Origin: Plectosphaerella cucumerina
Lineage: Eukaryota > Ascomycota > Sordariomycetes > Glomerellales > Plectosphaerellaceae
Length of the DNA: 64,000 bases
Direction: 5' to 3'
Assembly (NCBI GenBank): GCA_020746995.1
Contig: JAGPXD010000001.1
Span: 434,001 to 498,000, forward strand
Both the position numbers and the translations under genes were made by a program. Below the pieces are notes generated by a model. That model was not told where the DNA came from. It saw nothing but the letters and a program-made list of their open reading frames with translations, and did no database searches. Below, one piece after another: positions 46,388-58,060 of this stretch. Numbering within the stretch: position 1 is the stretch's first letter; each line of letters begins with the position of its first letter.

Positions 46388-47308
46388 GCTTCTATGGGCA
46401 TGGGGACGTAGACTGGCTGTTGGCGTTGGGACCTGGTTGCTTGAGATTGAATGATGAAGGTTTCATGAGGACTGATGTGCACAACATCTTGGTGGAGTTT
46501 TGAACAAGTGGAGCGGCTTCTGGCCCGAGCACCACCATCCGCTGGCACTAAGCCCAGTTTGGTTTCTGCCGTTCATGACCACCTCCTCCATTCAGCTCAC
46601 TCGCCCTGGACGTCGGTCGGCACTTCGCGATGGCTTCAATTGAGCTTGGAGGTCCTTAACGGCTGATGTGCCCAGCGGGTCGATGCTTTTGCATTTGGCG
46701 AGTGTTTAGTGAGTGGGAAGAGCCCTGTTCTTGGCCGGGCCTCGACACAAATTGTTTGGCGACAGGTTCACACACGGCGACAGCTCGATTTGGTTGGCGC
46801 GGTCCGTTCCACGATTCCCAGGATCCTCTACACGTCCAGGTTCTACAGCCAGGCCATTTCGTAGGATGTGCGTCGCTTGCAATATGGTGTCGATTGAGCT
46901 TTTACTTCATTTCAGCAACTATGTCGATTGAATGGTAGCCTCGATTGATCTGCTGCGTCGCTGGCACAAGGCACGACTGTCAATCATGCTACGACTTCGC
47001 GCTTCAGTGTGCTCTTGGTCTGCCTCATTGCACTTTTCAGCAGTGTCGATGTGATCTGGGAACGGAGGGTGACACGCCGGGGATCGACGGCTAAACGGGC
47101 CTGAACAGGCCTCGGTCGCGGCGGAACCTCAGACAAACGCCCGTGCGATCCCAGTGAAGCCAGACTGGCCTCGGGGAGGTCAACGTTCAACGTTGCTCGG
47201 GCCAAGGTTATTGACACGACCAGCACGACCAACCTTGTTGAGACCTTTTCCGTGTCTTTACCTCGAACATTTGTTTTTGCGTCTGTCATACCGCGACTTT
47301 GGCAGATC
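46388..47308. other. Intergenic, no gene recognised
   Basis: This is the 3' flank of the transketolase gene and the promoter of the SET-domain gene. Short frames only. Confidence 0.5.
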
Positions 47309-48713
47309 ATGTCTCGGTTGGTGATGGGGGCGCTGCCCCTTCTCTTGGCATTCGCAGCTGAGGCCACTGGAGATGTCCGCCAACGACCTGGACAGTGTCT
47401 CGCCAACCTCCCCGGCACCGTTCAATGGGCGATGAGAAACACATCATCACGTCTCGTCGACGACACATCCGGGCCAGAGCCCGACTCTTGGGCCCCGTGG
47501 ACGCACCAACCCGCCTGCCTGAACGCCGCCAACAACCCCAAAGCGCGCTTCTGCACCTTCACCGACGTCGGCCACGGATACCATGGCATCAGCCTCATCA
47601 CCTACCCGGAGATTGCAGCAGCGAGCGCGCACATGCTCCAAGACCCTCACATGTCTTTCATCCCCGCCTACGACGTCGACCCGGTCCTGCTCGGTGGCAG
47701 GGACCCCAACCCAGCCTACAAGATTGTCGACATACCCGGCAAGGGCAAGGGCGTGGTGGCGACGCGGCGCATCAGGCGGTACGAAGTCTTCATGGGCGAT
47801 TATGCTGCCATGATCATTAGCGCCATGTTCCCTGGGGCCGTTCAGCAAATGGACGGGTACGAGATGCTGCACCGCGGGGCGGACCAGCTGCGGGAGCCAG
47901 AAGCGTTGCTGGGACTGGGGAGGAGCAGTCCGGGCTACAAGTCGGACATTGTGGAGGATATCATGCGGACGAATTCATTCCAGATGAATGTCGTCGGGGC
48001 GCCGCATATGGCCATGTTTCCGGAGATATCTGTGAGTACTCAAGCATCGGGAGCCGGGAGAGACAACTGACTGGCTTGGGTAGAGACTCAACCACGCCTG
48101 CAACCCTAGGTAAGACTGGACCCAAGCAACAAATTTGCAGACAAAGGACTAACCGTGAGCAGTGCCTTCATGAGGTTCTCAGACAGCAGCTTTGCAGCTA
48201 CAGTCATCGCCTTCCGGGACATCGAGCCAGGCGAGGAGATCACAATCTCATGTGAGCATCACCTCCCACAACCCCTGAGCCATACTGATGAGAATAGACG
48301 CCCGCCTCGGCATGAGCCACCAGGAGCGTCAGGCCCTCCTGACCGACTGGGGCTTCAAGTGCACGTGCGACATGTGCACCGCCTCACCGGCCGTCATCGC
48401 AGCCTCAGACGGTCGACGAGAGAGGATATTCCAGCTCAAGGCCGATATTCTTGACTTCCTGAACCGCGGAAAGGTTCACGGAGCTGTCAAGATGATCCGT
48501 GAGGCCATCGATCTGATGGAGCAGGAGAATCTGCGGCCATTAATGACGGAGCAGTACGAGACGTTAGCGAGGATCCAATGGGCGCTCGGAGCCAAGGAGA
48601 AGGGTGTCGAGTACGCGCGCGAGTCGATCCAGCTCCTGACAGACCACGGGTTCATGGACCCGCGCGACTTTGACGAGAACCTGATGGGGCTGCTGTACAG
48701 TTTCGAGGAATGA
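47309..48713 (+). CDS. SET-domain protein with apparent signal peptide
   Basis: Exons are 47309-48031, 48084-48109, 48163-48251 and 48298-48713, with introns of 52, 53 and 46 bp, giving 417 residues. The N-terminus MSRLVMGALPLLLAFAAEATG looks like a cleavable signal peptide; an upstream in-frame Met at 47252 would add 19 residues. A SET domain follows: KGKGVVATRRI start, RLNHACNPS (the NHxxxPN-like SAM/catalytic motif, with Ser in place of Asn), EITISYARLG, and a post-SET-like GFKCTCDMC cysteine cluster. A helical, TPR-like C-terminus follows. The layout resembles fungal SET-domain protein 5-like (SMYD-related) methyltransferases. A secretory leader on a lysine methyltransferase domain is odd; catalytic activity and location are not proven. 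Splice phases 0/2/1 join cleanly. Confidence 0.88.
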
Positions 48714-49790
48714 GGGGCGTCTAGCTGCATACAAACACAGGGCTGAAGCTGGCTTGTTCCGTCGGCATCGAGACGACTGGCAACTGCCGTGGTTTGTGCG
48801 CGAGGCAAACATGAAGATATTTTGTGCCCGGACGACCCGAGCGAGCACCAGCCAGTCCGTGGCACTGCCGTGACTCCGAACCACGTGGGCTGAAGACCGA
48901 CTCCTCGCACCCACAAAACTCACCTTGTTCACCTTTAGCTACCTGCTAACAGGAAGTGCCCCTGTCCGTGCGGAAGACTACCTGACATTCGGGTCCTTTG
49001 CCACCATCCGAGCCTTCCTGCGAGAGCAGCCCCAAGGCACATCTCCGCCAAGCCAGACGAATTCACGCAAGGTTGCCCGAGGCACATCCAGACCCTTTCG
49101 CCCTCTCCGTCCGATGAGTCAATCCCCGAAGTTCAGCGGACCAGGCCGCTCGAGGGTGGCGTCGTCTGGTGATGGGAAAGGAGGTCCGAGTCCCGGGCAG
49201 TCTAACCCGTCTGCAGCCATCGTCCGCGCTGAGGCAGCGGTGACCGAGGACGCTGACCGAGCAGAACGAGCCCGCCCTCATCACCTGCAGGGGGCGCGGC
49301 GGGCCTTTCTGGGCGGGCACTATCCACGCTATTGTTTCCATTCCCGATGGTCAACAGCCCGCACCCTTAGCCCCCGATGGGCCAGGGGAGGTGGTTAGCG
49401 CTCTCGAAGTCAGGGGCGAGGCTCGAGCGGGTGATGTCAGGGGCTGAAGAGGGGATGCTGGGCTCGGGGAGATGTGCGCTGGCGACAGGGATGTCGGGCG
49501 CTGACAGACAGGGACCCTGGTCGAGGACATGCAGTGAGAACCACCTTGACAGGGGTAAGTGGAGGCCAGGGAGGACACATCAGGGTCAAAATGGCTCACA
49601 CGGGGGATCGAGTCTGGTGGCACGAGGAACAATGATGATGGAAAATCTCATCGCTGTCATTTCTCATGTGAAGTTCAACTATCACACAACTTTTGTATCT
49701 ACAAGTGAAGAAGGGGGGTGGCGGGCGCACTGCCGCGCCGGTCAGAGAAGTGAAGAAGTAATCGGCCCCAGGGCCTCAGGCAGCCCGGCC
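48714..49790. other. Convergent intergenic interval, 1.1 kb
   Basis: Between the 3' ends of the SET gene and the GH114 gene. Open frames at 48925-49398 (plus) and 49632-49351 (minus) show no domain. Nothing else is seen. Confidence 0.45.
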
Positions 49791-50886
49791 CTAGTAGTTC
49801 GTCTTGGTGGCCTCGGTGTGACCGTCGGGGAACTGGACCCAACCGTCGAGACTCAGCGTCTTGATGAGGGTGCTGAACTTTTCGGTGCCGGCGGCGTTGG
49901 CGATGGTAGAGACCATAGAGGCGCTCACACCGTCGGGGGCGCCGCTAGGGTACTCGATGTGGAAGACGGGCTTGCCGGCCTTGATGAAGGCTTCGAAGGT
50001 CGGGCCTTCGTTGTACTTGACGCACTCCTCGTTGACCTGGAAGTCGACGTCGTTGATGACCTTGGGGATCACGTCGCCGGCGTTCTTGAGACCGACGCTG
50101 AGGCCTCGCTTGTGAGACTCGGCAGCAAGGAACTTGACAAAGTCCGCTGAATCATCAGAGGTGAGGCCGAGGCCGTTCTCGTTGTTCTGCGCCGGTCAGA
50201 TGGGTGTCAAGGGGACAGAAGGAGGAGTTGATACTCACGTAGGCATCGACGTTGTCAGGATCGACGGCATCGCAGCCCTTGTCGGCAGCAAGCTGGATGC
50301 GGGAAGCGATGATGGAGCGGACGTTATCGCTCTTCAGGTTGAGCCACTTCTCGCCGGGCCAGTCGGCCATATCGCTGCCAAAGTCCGAGGACTGGAACTT
50401 GGACGCATCCGGCCTCCAGTCTTCGTAGGTGCCCGCGCTGAAGTAGCAGATGACCTTTTTGTTGATCTTGTGCAGAGCGGCGATGGTCTCGGGCTTGTTA
50501 TCAAAGAGATCGATATCGTAAACCTCAACATCGGGGGTGACGGAGGGGTTGGTGGTATCGATCTGGAGAGGGGCGCTGAGGACGATCTGCCAGGTTGTTC
50601 CGACGGCAGGAATCCAGAGACCAGACTTCGAACCGGTGGCAGGTGCGGCAGCAGCCGGAGCAGAGGGGGCAGCAGCAACAGGAGCGGCGGCAGCAGGGGG
50701 AGCGGAGGTGGCCGCCGGGGCGGCAACGGACATGGGCGTGCCGACGGCGGAGACGGTGGTGGTCCTCGAGGAATCCGGGCGACGGTTACGGCCGCCACGG
50801 TTGCGCCATGGCACAGCGCCGGAAGGCTCGACGAGGGTGCCGACGGCAGCGAGGACCGCGCAGCAGGTCCGAAGGTTGAAGAGCAT
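49791..50886 (-). CDS. Secreted GH114 glycosidase (endo-polygalactosaminidase-like)
   Basis: Glycoside hydrolase family 114, which cleaves alpha-1,4-galactosamine polymers such as fungal galactosaminogalactan. Exons are 50886-50239 and 50186-49791, with a 52-bp phase-0 intron, giving 347 residues. The first ~24 residues (MLFNLRTCCAVLAAVGTLVEP) form a signal peptide. A basic patch and an Ala/Pro-rich linker (about 50-85) precede the TIM-barrel, which shows WQIVLSAPL, the YDIDLFDN strand, the acidic strand-end motif VICYFSAGTYEDWRPD, CDAVDPDNVDAY, and a C-terminal HIEYPSGAP strand. The DIDLFD and DPDNVD acidic residues are those expected to carry catalysis in this family. The Ala-rich linker is more like a wall-anchored or extended domain. 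No other galactosaminogalactan genes are nearby. Confidence 0.93.
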
Positions 50887-52577
50887 GGTGAAAGAAGAGA
50901 AAAAGAGGGCCTCAGGCTGGTGGGAACGAAGTATAAGGTATGGCAGGCGTGTCCACTTCCGGTTGAGCTAAGAAAGAGCGGCTTAGCTTTTGGGGATCGC
51001 GGGGGAGATCTGCGTCGTCTGGGGGGTGATGTAAAATCGAACTGAATGTAAAGGAGAGGATGATCGACATGCCAGACCGGGAGTTCGGAAGCGCTGGGGT
51101 GGGAGCGGCGGACACGGCCTGGTCTAAGTACTCGACATGTCCGTGAGGATACTCGGGAGGGGGGAGGGAGATGACCTTCCAGATCTTGGCGGGCCAAGAC
51201 CAGGTTCCAGCCTCACCGAGCTGCACACTCTCCGTAGAGAAGCCGTCGAAGGCACATGTCCAAAGGGAGTCAAGGGCCCTCATCTGATTACAGGGGACGC
51301 GCAAGGGGGCGGCTAGGGCCCGGCTGGCGGTTTAGGAATGAGTCGGCGCCCCGAGAGGCTAGACCTTTCAGCTCCAGCTGCCCCTCCTCCGGGTCCTCGC
51401 CCTAGACCCCTTCCTGTCTCCATCTCCCGTGCTGCCAACCCAGCGCAGTGGTGCTCCCCAGGCCTCGGGGGATCTCTTTTCGCACTAAGCAACCGCCAAG
51501 CGCCACGCCTTGAGGGCTGGGCCGCGCGGGCAGTCGACGACGAGGGCAAAGAAAAGAGGGCAAGTCGGCGCTAAACGCAGCAGGGAGACCATTTTGAGAT
51601 TGCCTCGAGGATCGCGCGTCCCAGCTTGAACGACGCGCCACCGGGTCTGACCCGTCCACGATCTAGTCCTGTTTGCGCGCCAGAGAGGAGAGACTTGCAG
51701 GCGGATGGATGGATCATTGACCTGCGAGGCCGTCTTGGCAGGGCGGTTATTCTCCCCAAATGCCGGTGATCGTGGTGTGCTTCCCCTGAGTGATGCCCCT
51801 GGGAGGCAAACACATCATGCAGCGGGCCGTGACGCGATACCACCCGCTGTTTCACTGTTTCCGAAAAAGACCAGGGTGCCCAAGGGGTTGACGGGCGGAA
51901 AGAAACAGAACAACGACGTGCGTTTTTTTTTTCTTCCGCTTCCCACTGCACAACAACATCCGTGCCCTCCCATCTCATCTCATCTCATCCCGCGCGCCGT
52001 GAGATCATCATCCTTCCAGCCCAGACCGGCCCTCCGGAAGCACAGCTCCAACCTTGTTTTTCGCCCGATGTCGACCAAACCATCTGCCTGCGGAGAGTTT
52101 GCTTGCTGCCGCGAGCTTCCTGCCCTGGCCAGACCCCCTCCCAAAGAGCCGGGATGACCCCAGGCGCGGAGTCTGCCCCCCGGCCCTTCCGCTCCTGAAC
52201 CTAAATTGACGAAGCGCTCAGCTGCGCTGCTCGCCTCGCCCGCTAGCGAAAAGCCTCGCCATCACGTCCGTGGCCTCGAACCGATTGGGCGCGCGCGCGC
52301 GGCAAACGGGACGCGTCAGGGCTCGGGGGGTCGGGACTCAGGGGCTGGATGCGCTTGCGCAGGGGCTCTATTGATGATGATGTGCTCACGCTCGTTGCTT
52401 TCTCTTTTCTCTCGCTGTTTTGAAATTTTTGTTTGTCCGACTCGGACAATCTCTCGTTTGATTCAGTTTGCCGACAGCGATGCCGCCGCCATCTATGCGC
52501 TTCCCAAGTACAGTATCGTATCATTCCATTATGCCATTGCAGCCCTTCTGCCTCTTCTCATCTCTTCTGTCTCCGCT
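50887..52577. other. Intergenic, 1.7 kb
   Basis: The GH114 promoter lies at the left and the 3' flank of the MFS gene at the right. Pyrimidine-rich tracts near 51960-52000 and 52390-52440 resemble leaders, but no reading frame follows that I can support. Confidence 0.45.
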
Positions 52578-54248
52578 TCATGCCCTCATGCTTCTTCCAT
52601 CCTGCTCGTACACCCCTGTGCTCCCCTTCTCAGAGTCCCCCTCCCTCGCTGCCAATGGTCGCGTCTCCCGATCGTCAAGGTCGACGCTCGCCCTCCAGCC
52701 CATGTACCAAGACCCCGAGAACAACTCCTCCATCCTCTCCATCGGGATGCCCTTCGTCTCCGGTGCCCAAAGTCCCAGCACCACTAGCCCCGTCGCGCAC
52801 ACGCACGCCCAGAAGACATACGCGCCCCAGATGTCCAGGCTCACGAACATATTGGGCGTCACCCGCACCACGGCGAACTGGAAGAACCAGTGCAGCGCCA
52901 TGTTGGTCGCATAACATGCGCTCCGGATGCGCGTCGGGTAGATCTCCGTCCCGTACAGATACTGCACCGTGCAGAGCCCGATCGACCAACCCGCCGCGTA
53001 GATGAAGACGGACGCGATGGCTGCGTCCGACGCCGCCTTGTTGCCGCCATCACGCCATATCGCCATGTACACGGCCATGTAGATGTGCGTGATGCACTGC
53101 AGGAAGAGACCCGTGCAGAAGCACCGCCGACGCCCGAAGACGTCGACGAGACCCCACGTGAAGACCATTGTGAAGACGAGCTTGACCACGCCGTATGCGC
53201 CGCTGGTGATGAGCGACGTGTTCTTGCCTGTGACTCCGGCGTACTGGAAGATCTCGGGGATATAGTAAGTGATGCCATTGCCGCCAGACCACTGAGCCAC
53301 GGTCTGCATGGTGGCGCCCAGGAGGAACCGAGTTCGGAAGGTCTTGGTAGTAGCAATCTCCTTGAAGATGCCCAGCATGGACGTGTCGGCAAGGATGCGC
53401 TGCTTGTCACGTAGCTGTTCGTGGATCTCGTCAAACTCGATCGCCAGCGTCTCGTCGTTCGGGTTGACGCCACGCAGCTTGGCCAGCGCCGCGAGCGCAT
53501 CTTCGCCCCTGTCCCGCGACGCCAGCCACCGCGGCGTGTCTGAAAGGAACAGTGATCCAATGAAGGCAATGCCAACAGGCGCCAATACGATGCCCTGCAC
53601 GAGACGGTACTGAGTCCGGTTCGAGGGCATCGTGGCGTTGACCGCGTAGTTGACGAAGAAGCCTGCACGAGTCAGTGCCAACCCACAAGAAAGAGACAGA
53701 TCAAACTCACCAATCGTCAACATGGTCAAGAGGATGACCATGTAGATACTGACGACCATTCCCCGTGACCTAGCCGGCGCAATCTCTGACAGGAACAACG
53801 GAGCGACAACTGTCAGCCCGCCGGCCCCCAGACCGCCCCAGATGCGTGCAAACAGCATCAAGCCCAGCACGCCCGAAGAGAACACCTGCATTATGATGCC
53901 GCTCGCCCATAGCAGCACGAAGAACTGCCAGCTGCGTAGGCGGCCGAAGCGGTCCGTCACGCACAGCGCCAGCAACGACCCAATGGCCGCCCCGAGCACG
54001 CCAAACGACGAGATGTTAGCCTTGCGGTCCGCCATGCCTGTGGGGTTCCCCTCCCAGAGGCTGGCAATAAGGCCAAAGTCGCGCTTGAACGAGTCGAGTC
54101 CGACCGAGGCGCTGAAGCCGCCCTCATCATAGCCTGGCATGTGGTCAGTGGGATTCATGGAGGGGAGGACGTCAAGCTAACCTTTGGGAATGGAGCCGCA
54201 GGCTATGATGATGATGGTGGCGATGTAGTATGCGTTGAACTTCGCCAT
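52578..54248 (-). CDS. MFS sugar-type (quinate/hexose family) transporter
   Basis: Plasma-membrane proton symporter of the sugar-porter group. Exons are 54248-54182, 54133-53711 and 53662-52578, with 48-bp introns, giving 524 residues. Family signatures are present: GYDEGGFSAS after TM1, DRFGRLRSWQ in loop 2-3, RIWGGLGAGGLTV in TM4, SDTPRWLASRDR after TM6, DVFGRRRCF in loop 8-9, and PETKGIPMERMEELF after TM12. The short first exon encodes MAKFNAYYIATIIIIACGS, part of TM1. The typical glucose-binding QQ of TM7 is not obvious, so cargo (hexose, quinate, lactose or polyol) is undetermined. The upstream region carries a 17-bp minisatellite. Confidence 0.92.
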
Positions 54249-55216
54249 TGTGATAGGACAACGAGGCTGAGTTGTTGGTTCAGGATGATCAGGGCAGGAT
54301 GATGATCAGGGCAGGATGATGATCAGGGCAGGATGATGATCAGGGATGGTGATGACCTCGGCGTGGTCCCAGAAAGAAACAGAAGTCTTGGCGAGTAAGT
54401 TGTCAGCTGATGTATGCCGTGTTGCTGAAATCTTCCCAAACTCGACGGAAGCCCAGGGGCTTTATATGTCGAGAGTCCAGTCGTCTGGTGTGGCGGTCTT
54501 GGCTCAACGAGTGTGTGTGTCGCCCCCGGCTGAGAGCGTGTCCGCGATGCAGACACCCGGACTCAGCGCCCAAGGGTCCGGTTTCGCGTCTTTCTGGGGC
54601 CCCGTTCCGACCCCGCGATTTCGCTCTGGCTAAGAGGGGCACAGGGCGGTTGACAGTCCGGAGGAATCGGCGGACCACAGCTTTGTCGCGGGCGGGAAAA
54701 CGGGGTCGCAAACGTTGACGATCAGGATTTGATCTGTCACCATCTGCCTCGGGAGTTCGCCGAGGCGGCCGCGAGTCAGGGGATGACAGGTCGTGCCGAA
54801 ATCTACTGCGAAAAAGAGCCTCGGGAAACTCCCGATCACAAGAACTCTTCGCAGTGAAGGAATGAGCTTTATGCGCCCGACGTCCCCATCGTGGTGGAGG
54901 CTCAGGGCCCCCTGGGTCGACATCAACCTCCACAGCAGGAGCAGCTCGGAGACCTGGCCGAGTTCGCGGGGGAGCCAACATGCCGCGAAATGCGGCCGTT
55001 CTCCGTCTGGCGGAGGCCGGAGGGCATCGGTTGGAAGTCTGCCCCCGGAATAGAAAGATGCATCTTGCACACTCGAGAGGTCGTCTTCAAATCCCCTGCC
55101 AAGTCCGGTCACTTACACGGGCTCTGCCACCAACAATCTGGCACTCTACCTTCTCCCAGCACCGCTCTTTCAACATATTTCCCCGTCAAGCACCAAGTCG
55201 ATCTTCAGTTCTCGCC
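54249..55216. promoter_or_regulatory. Divergent promoter MFS transporter / amidohydrolase
   Basis: 968 bp between start codons of divergent genes. A 17-bp tandem repeat lies next to the MFS start (54284-54345). No clear TATA box or known operator can be assigned. Confidence 0.4.
54284..54345. repeat. 17-bp minisatellite, about 3.5 copies
   Basis: Tandem unit GATGATGATCAGGGCAG: a partial 14-base copy at 54284-54297, full copies at 54298-54314 and 54315-54331, and a truncated copy at 54332-54345. It begins 36 bp upstream of the MFS transporter start codon, so it is probably transcribed in the leader. Confidence 0.85.
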
Positions 55217-56212
55217 ATGCACAAGTCAACCTCCTTTTCGCAGCAGCAGACGTTCCTGATACGGCACATCAGGGCGTTGCTGGCGCTTATCCGAAGCCTG
55301 TTTACGACACAAGAAGCCCCAGAGCTGCGCACAAACAAAGAAGCTTCTCTGCGCTCCAGTTTCTCTCTCGACGAGAGGATACCACCGGGGTCATGGGACT
55401 CCCATATGCACGTCGTCGACCCCGAACAATACCCCTTGACCGAAGATGCCCTGTACCGGCCGAAGACACACACCCTCGAGCACGCTCTTTCCTTCGAGTC
55501 ATCCGTCGCACTGGATAATATCGTTCTCGTACAGCCATCGATCTACGGCAACGACAACACATGCATGCTTGACGCGCTGCGTGTTCTAGGCCCGTCCCGC
55601 GGACGAGCCATCGTCGGCTTTGAGCCGCAGTCTGTCCCCTCCAAGACACTGGAAGCATGGCACGCCCTGGGTGCCCGGGGTGTTCGCATCAACTTTTCCT
55701 CTGTTGGAAAGTCAGTCTGTGCTGATGACCTGCGGATACTCCTTCACCGCTACGCTGAAGACTGCCGGCCACTGGGCTGGGTCATCCAGGTCTACATGCC
55801 CATGGACATGATTCCACTGCTCGAGCCCATTGTGCCAGAGCTCGGAGTCAGAGTATGCATCGACCACATGGGCCACCCATCGTTGGAAGGTATGAAGTCT
55901 CGCGACCCATACGACATTCCAGGGTTCAGGTCACTCGTCAACCTGCTTGAGGCTGGCAGCACGTACGTCAAGTTCTCCGCTCCATATCGGCTGAGCAGCG
56001 AAGCCAGCTACAGGGACCTGGAACCGGTGGCCAAGGAGATTCTTAGGGTCGCAGGCAAGACAAGAGTGGTGTTTGCGACTGACTGGCCGCATACACGGTT
56101 TGAGGGGCTGGATATTCGGCCATGGATGGAGAGGGTGCTAGACTGGTGTGGCGATGATGACTTTCTCCTAGAAAGGCTTTTCCGGGGTAACGCACAGGAC
56201 TTGTGGGATTAA
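55217..56212 (+). CDS. Metal-dependent amidohydrolase (TIM-barrel)
   Basis: Single-exon protein of 331 residues in the amidohydrolase-2 group that includes 2-pyrone-4,6-dicarboxylate lactonase. Features are the first-strand metal motif WDSHMHVVDP (His63, His65), QPSIYGNDN, GVRINFSS, CIDHMGHP (His on a middle strand), KFSAPYRLS and the terminal-strand acid FATDWPHTRFEG. The start at 55217 is chosen because sequence upstream in the same frame (to 54980) is unlike the family. The first 45 residues are Arg/Leu-rich (RHIRALLALIRSLF) and may be a targeting or amphipathic segment. The likely role is hydrolysis of a lactone or cyclic acid in aromatic or sugar-acid catabolism. Divergent pairing with a quinate/sugar-type transporter is compatible, but this is inference. 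Confidence 0.85.
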   Translation: MHKSTSFSQQQTFLIRHIRALLALIRSLFTTQEAPELRTNKEASLRSSFSLDERIPPGSWDSHMHVVDPEQYPLTEDALYRPKTHTLEHALSFESSVALDNIVLVQPSIYGNDNTCMLDALRVLGPSRGRAIVGFEPQSVPSKTLEAWHALGARGVRINFSSVGKSVCADDLRILLHRYAEDCRPLGWVIQVYMPMDMIPLLEPIVPELGVRVCIDHMGHPSLEGMKSRDPYDIPGFRSLVNLLEAGSTYVKFSAPYRLSSEASYRDLEPVAKEILRVAGKTRVVFATDWPHTRFEGLDIRPWMERVLDWCGDDDFLLERLFRGNAQDLWD

Positions 56213-56978
56213 GCAGATAACGAAGACATCACAACGTGATCATGACTGGGGTTTCCCAAGCATTGTAGCCCAAATGAGATCGGGGATAGCAAAACACAAC
56301 ATGAAGCTACTACCACCCGACCCCTTCTAGCCACGGCAGGGTTCAGGTTTCGCATAGTCCCTCATCATCGATGTTTAAGCCCCCTCATCATCTGGTACTG
56401 TATGTCTCCAGCGGTCGGATGCTTCTCTCCTCGCCTTCGGACGGTTCCCGTCCTCGGACAACTTCCGATAGTCCCGCGTCTTCGGGATAACGCCGTGATC
56501 CCGTCCAGGGTTCGGCTACAGATCACCCACATGACTGACCTGCCTCGCACCATCCACGGAAATTGACCAGCCGCTTTTCCGGGCCAGCCCAACAGAGATC
56601 CAACATGTAAAAAGATCCAATAGAAGCCTAAGCGAGCAAAATACTACCTCCCAGCTGATCACTCCGCGCCGCAGATGCAGCCATCGCCGCTGCCACAGCC
56701 GCATGGGCATCTCGGCGAACTACCGAGCCCCGTCACAACCAGACGAGGTCGCAAGCCATCAGTCCAAAGTCTCTCAACCCCTTGCACGATTCTCGGAAGT
56801 CCAGCGAGGAGGATGGGAGGTAGAGGTGCGTAGTCGGAGCGGCAAGAACTCACTCTCGCCGGCCTCCGCGTCTCGACCTGAGGGGTTCGGCAGTGAAGGA
56901 GAACGAACATCTCTGTCCCCATGACCCGGCATCACACGGCACCTGCAACACCGAAAAGCCGAGCATCACCAAAACACC
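56213..56978. other. Intergenic, no gene recognised
   Basis: The 3' flank of the amidohydrolase and the promoter of the carrier gene. No supported frame. Confidence 0.45.
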
Positions 56979-58060
56979 ATGGATTCAACCGCTATCCTCA
57001 CAAAGATCCTCGCCGGGGGCGTTGCTGGCGTCTCGGAGACGCTCATCACAGTAATAGCTCCTAGTGCCGACGCTGAGCAGCGCAACTGACCACTCGCAGT
57101 ACCCGGCCGAGTTCGCGAAGACGCGACGACAGCTCTATTCAGACCGCACCGGGACAGGTCTTCCGCCCAGCTCCTTCGCCATCCTCCGCTCGACAGTACG
57201 CCAGCAGGGTCTCGGTGGTGTGTACGCCGGCTGCGCGGCCCTGGCCACTTCCAACGCGGCGAAGTCGTGCATCCGCTTCCTCGTCTTCGAGGCGACGCGG
57301 GCGCAGCTGGACGAAGTCGCCGGCACAGCGCCGGGGAAGCCTCGCGCCGCGTGGGTCAATGTCGTCAGTGGACTGAGTGCAGGCGTAGCGGAGAGCATCC
57401 TCGTCGTCACGCCTGGCGAGGCTGTCAAAACGAAGATGATCCACGCGGCGTCGACGGCTGATGGCGGACCCTACGCGAATCGCGGGCCCATCGGGGCGGC
57501 GGGGGTCCTGTTGAGGCGGGAGGGCGCCAGAGGGCTGTGGAGCGGCTTGCTCCCGGTGCTATGCAAGCAAGGGACTAACAGTGCGGTGCGATTCACCACA
57601 TTTGCGATGCTGCAAGAGAGGGTGGCGGGATGGTGGCCGCAGCTCGACGGAGGAATCGGAACGACGCTGATGCTTGGTGGGATCAGCGGCGTGTTCACGG
57701 TGTAGGTGTCCATGTTAGATGTGCGAGTTGGCGATGCTGACGATGAGCCAGGTATGCGTCGATGCCATTTGACAACATCAAGACGAGGATGCAGAGGGTC
57801 GACTCTCGGTACTCGGGCATGCTTGACTGCGCGAGGCAAACCCTGCGAGCGGATGGGCTTGGGGCGTTCTGGAGGGGAACGTCGCCTCGGCTGGTTCGGT
57901 TGACGGTGAGCACAGGAGTCGGGTGACGTGATGCGTGGAACGAGTACTGACTGTTGGCATCCAGCTCTCGAGCGGAATAACGTTCACGGTGTACGAGCAG
58001 GTCGTCCGGCTGATCAAGTCGGCGTCACCACCATCGGCTGCTTCTCCACAGCGGCTGTAA
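56979..58060 (+). CDS. Mitochondrial carrier, tricarboxylate (citrate) type
   Basis: Inner-membrane solute carrier. Exons are 56979-57050, 57100-57701, 57752-57905 and 57965-58060, with introns of 49, 50 and 59 bp, giving 307 residues. Three mitochondrial-carrier repeats are evident from the signatures YPAEFAKTRRQL, TPGEAVKTKMI and MPFDNIKTRMQ, each opening a repeat, with GVYAGCAAL, GLWSGLLPVL and AFWRGTSPRL closing them. This arrangement, with N-terminal KILAGGVAGVSE, matches the tricarboxylate transporter (CTP1) subfamily, which exchanges mitochondrial citrate for malate and so supplies cytosolic acetyl-CoA. The second signature is altered (TPGEAVK rather than CPMETVK), so another di/tricarboxylate is possible. 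The stop codon lies only 22 bp from that of the convergent regulator. Confidence 0.9.
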
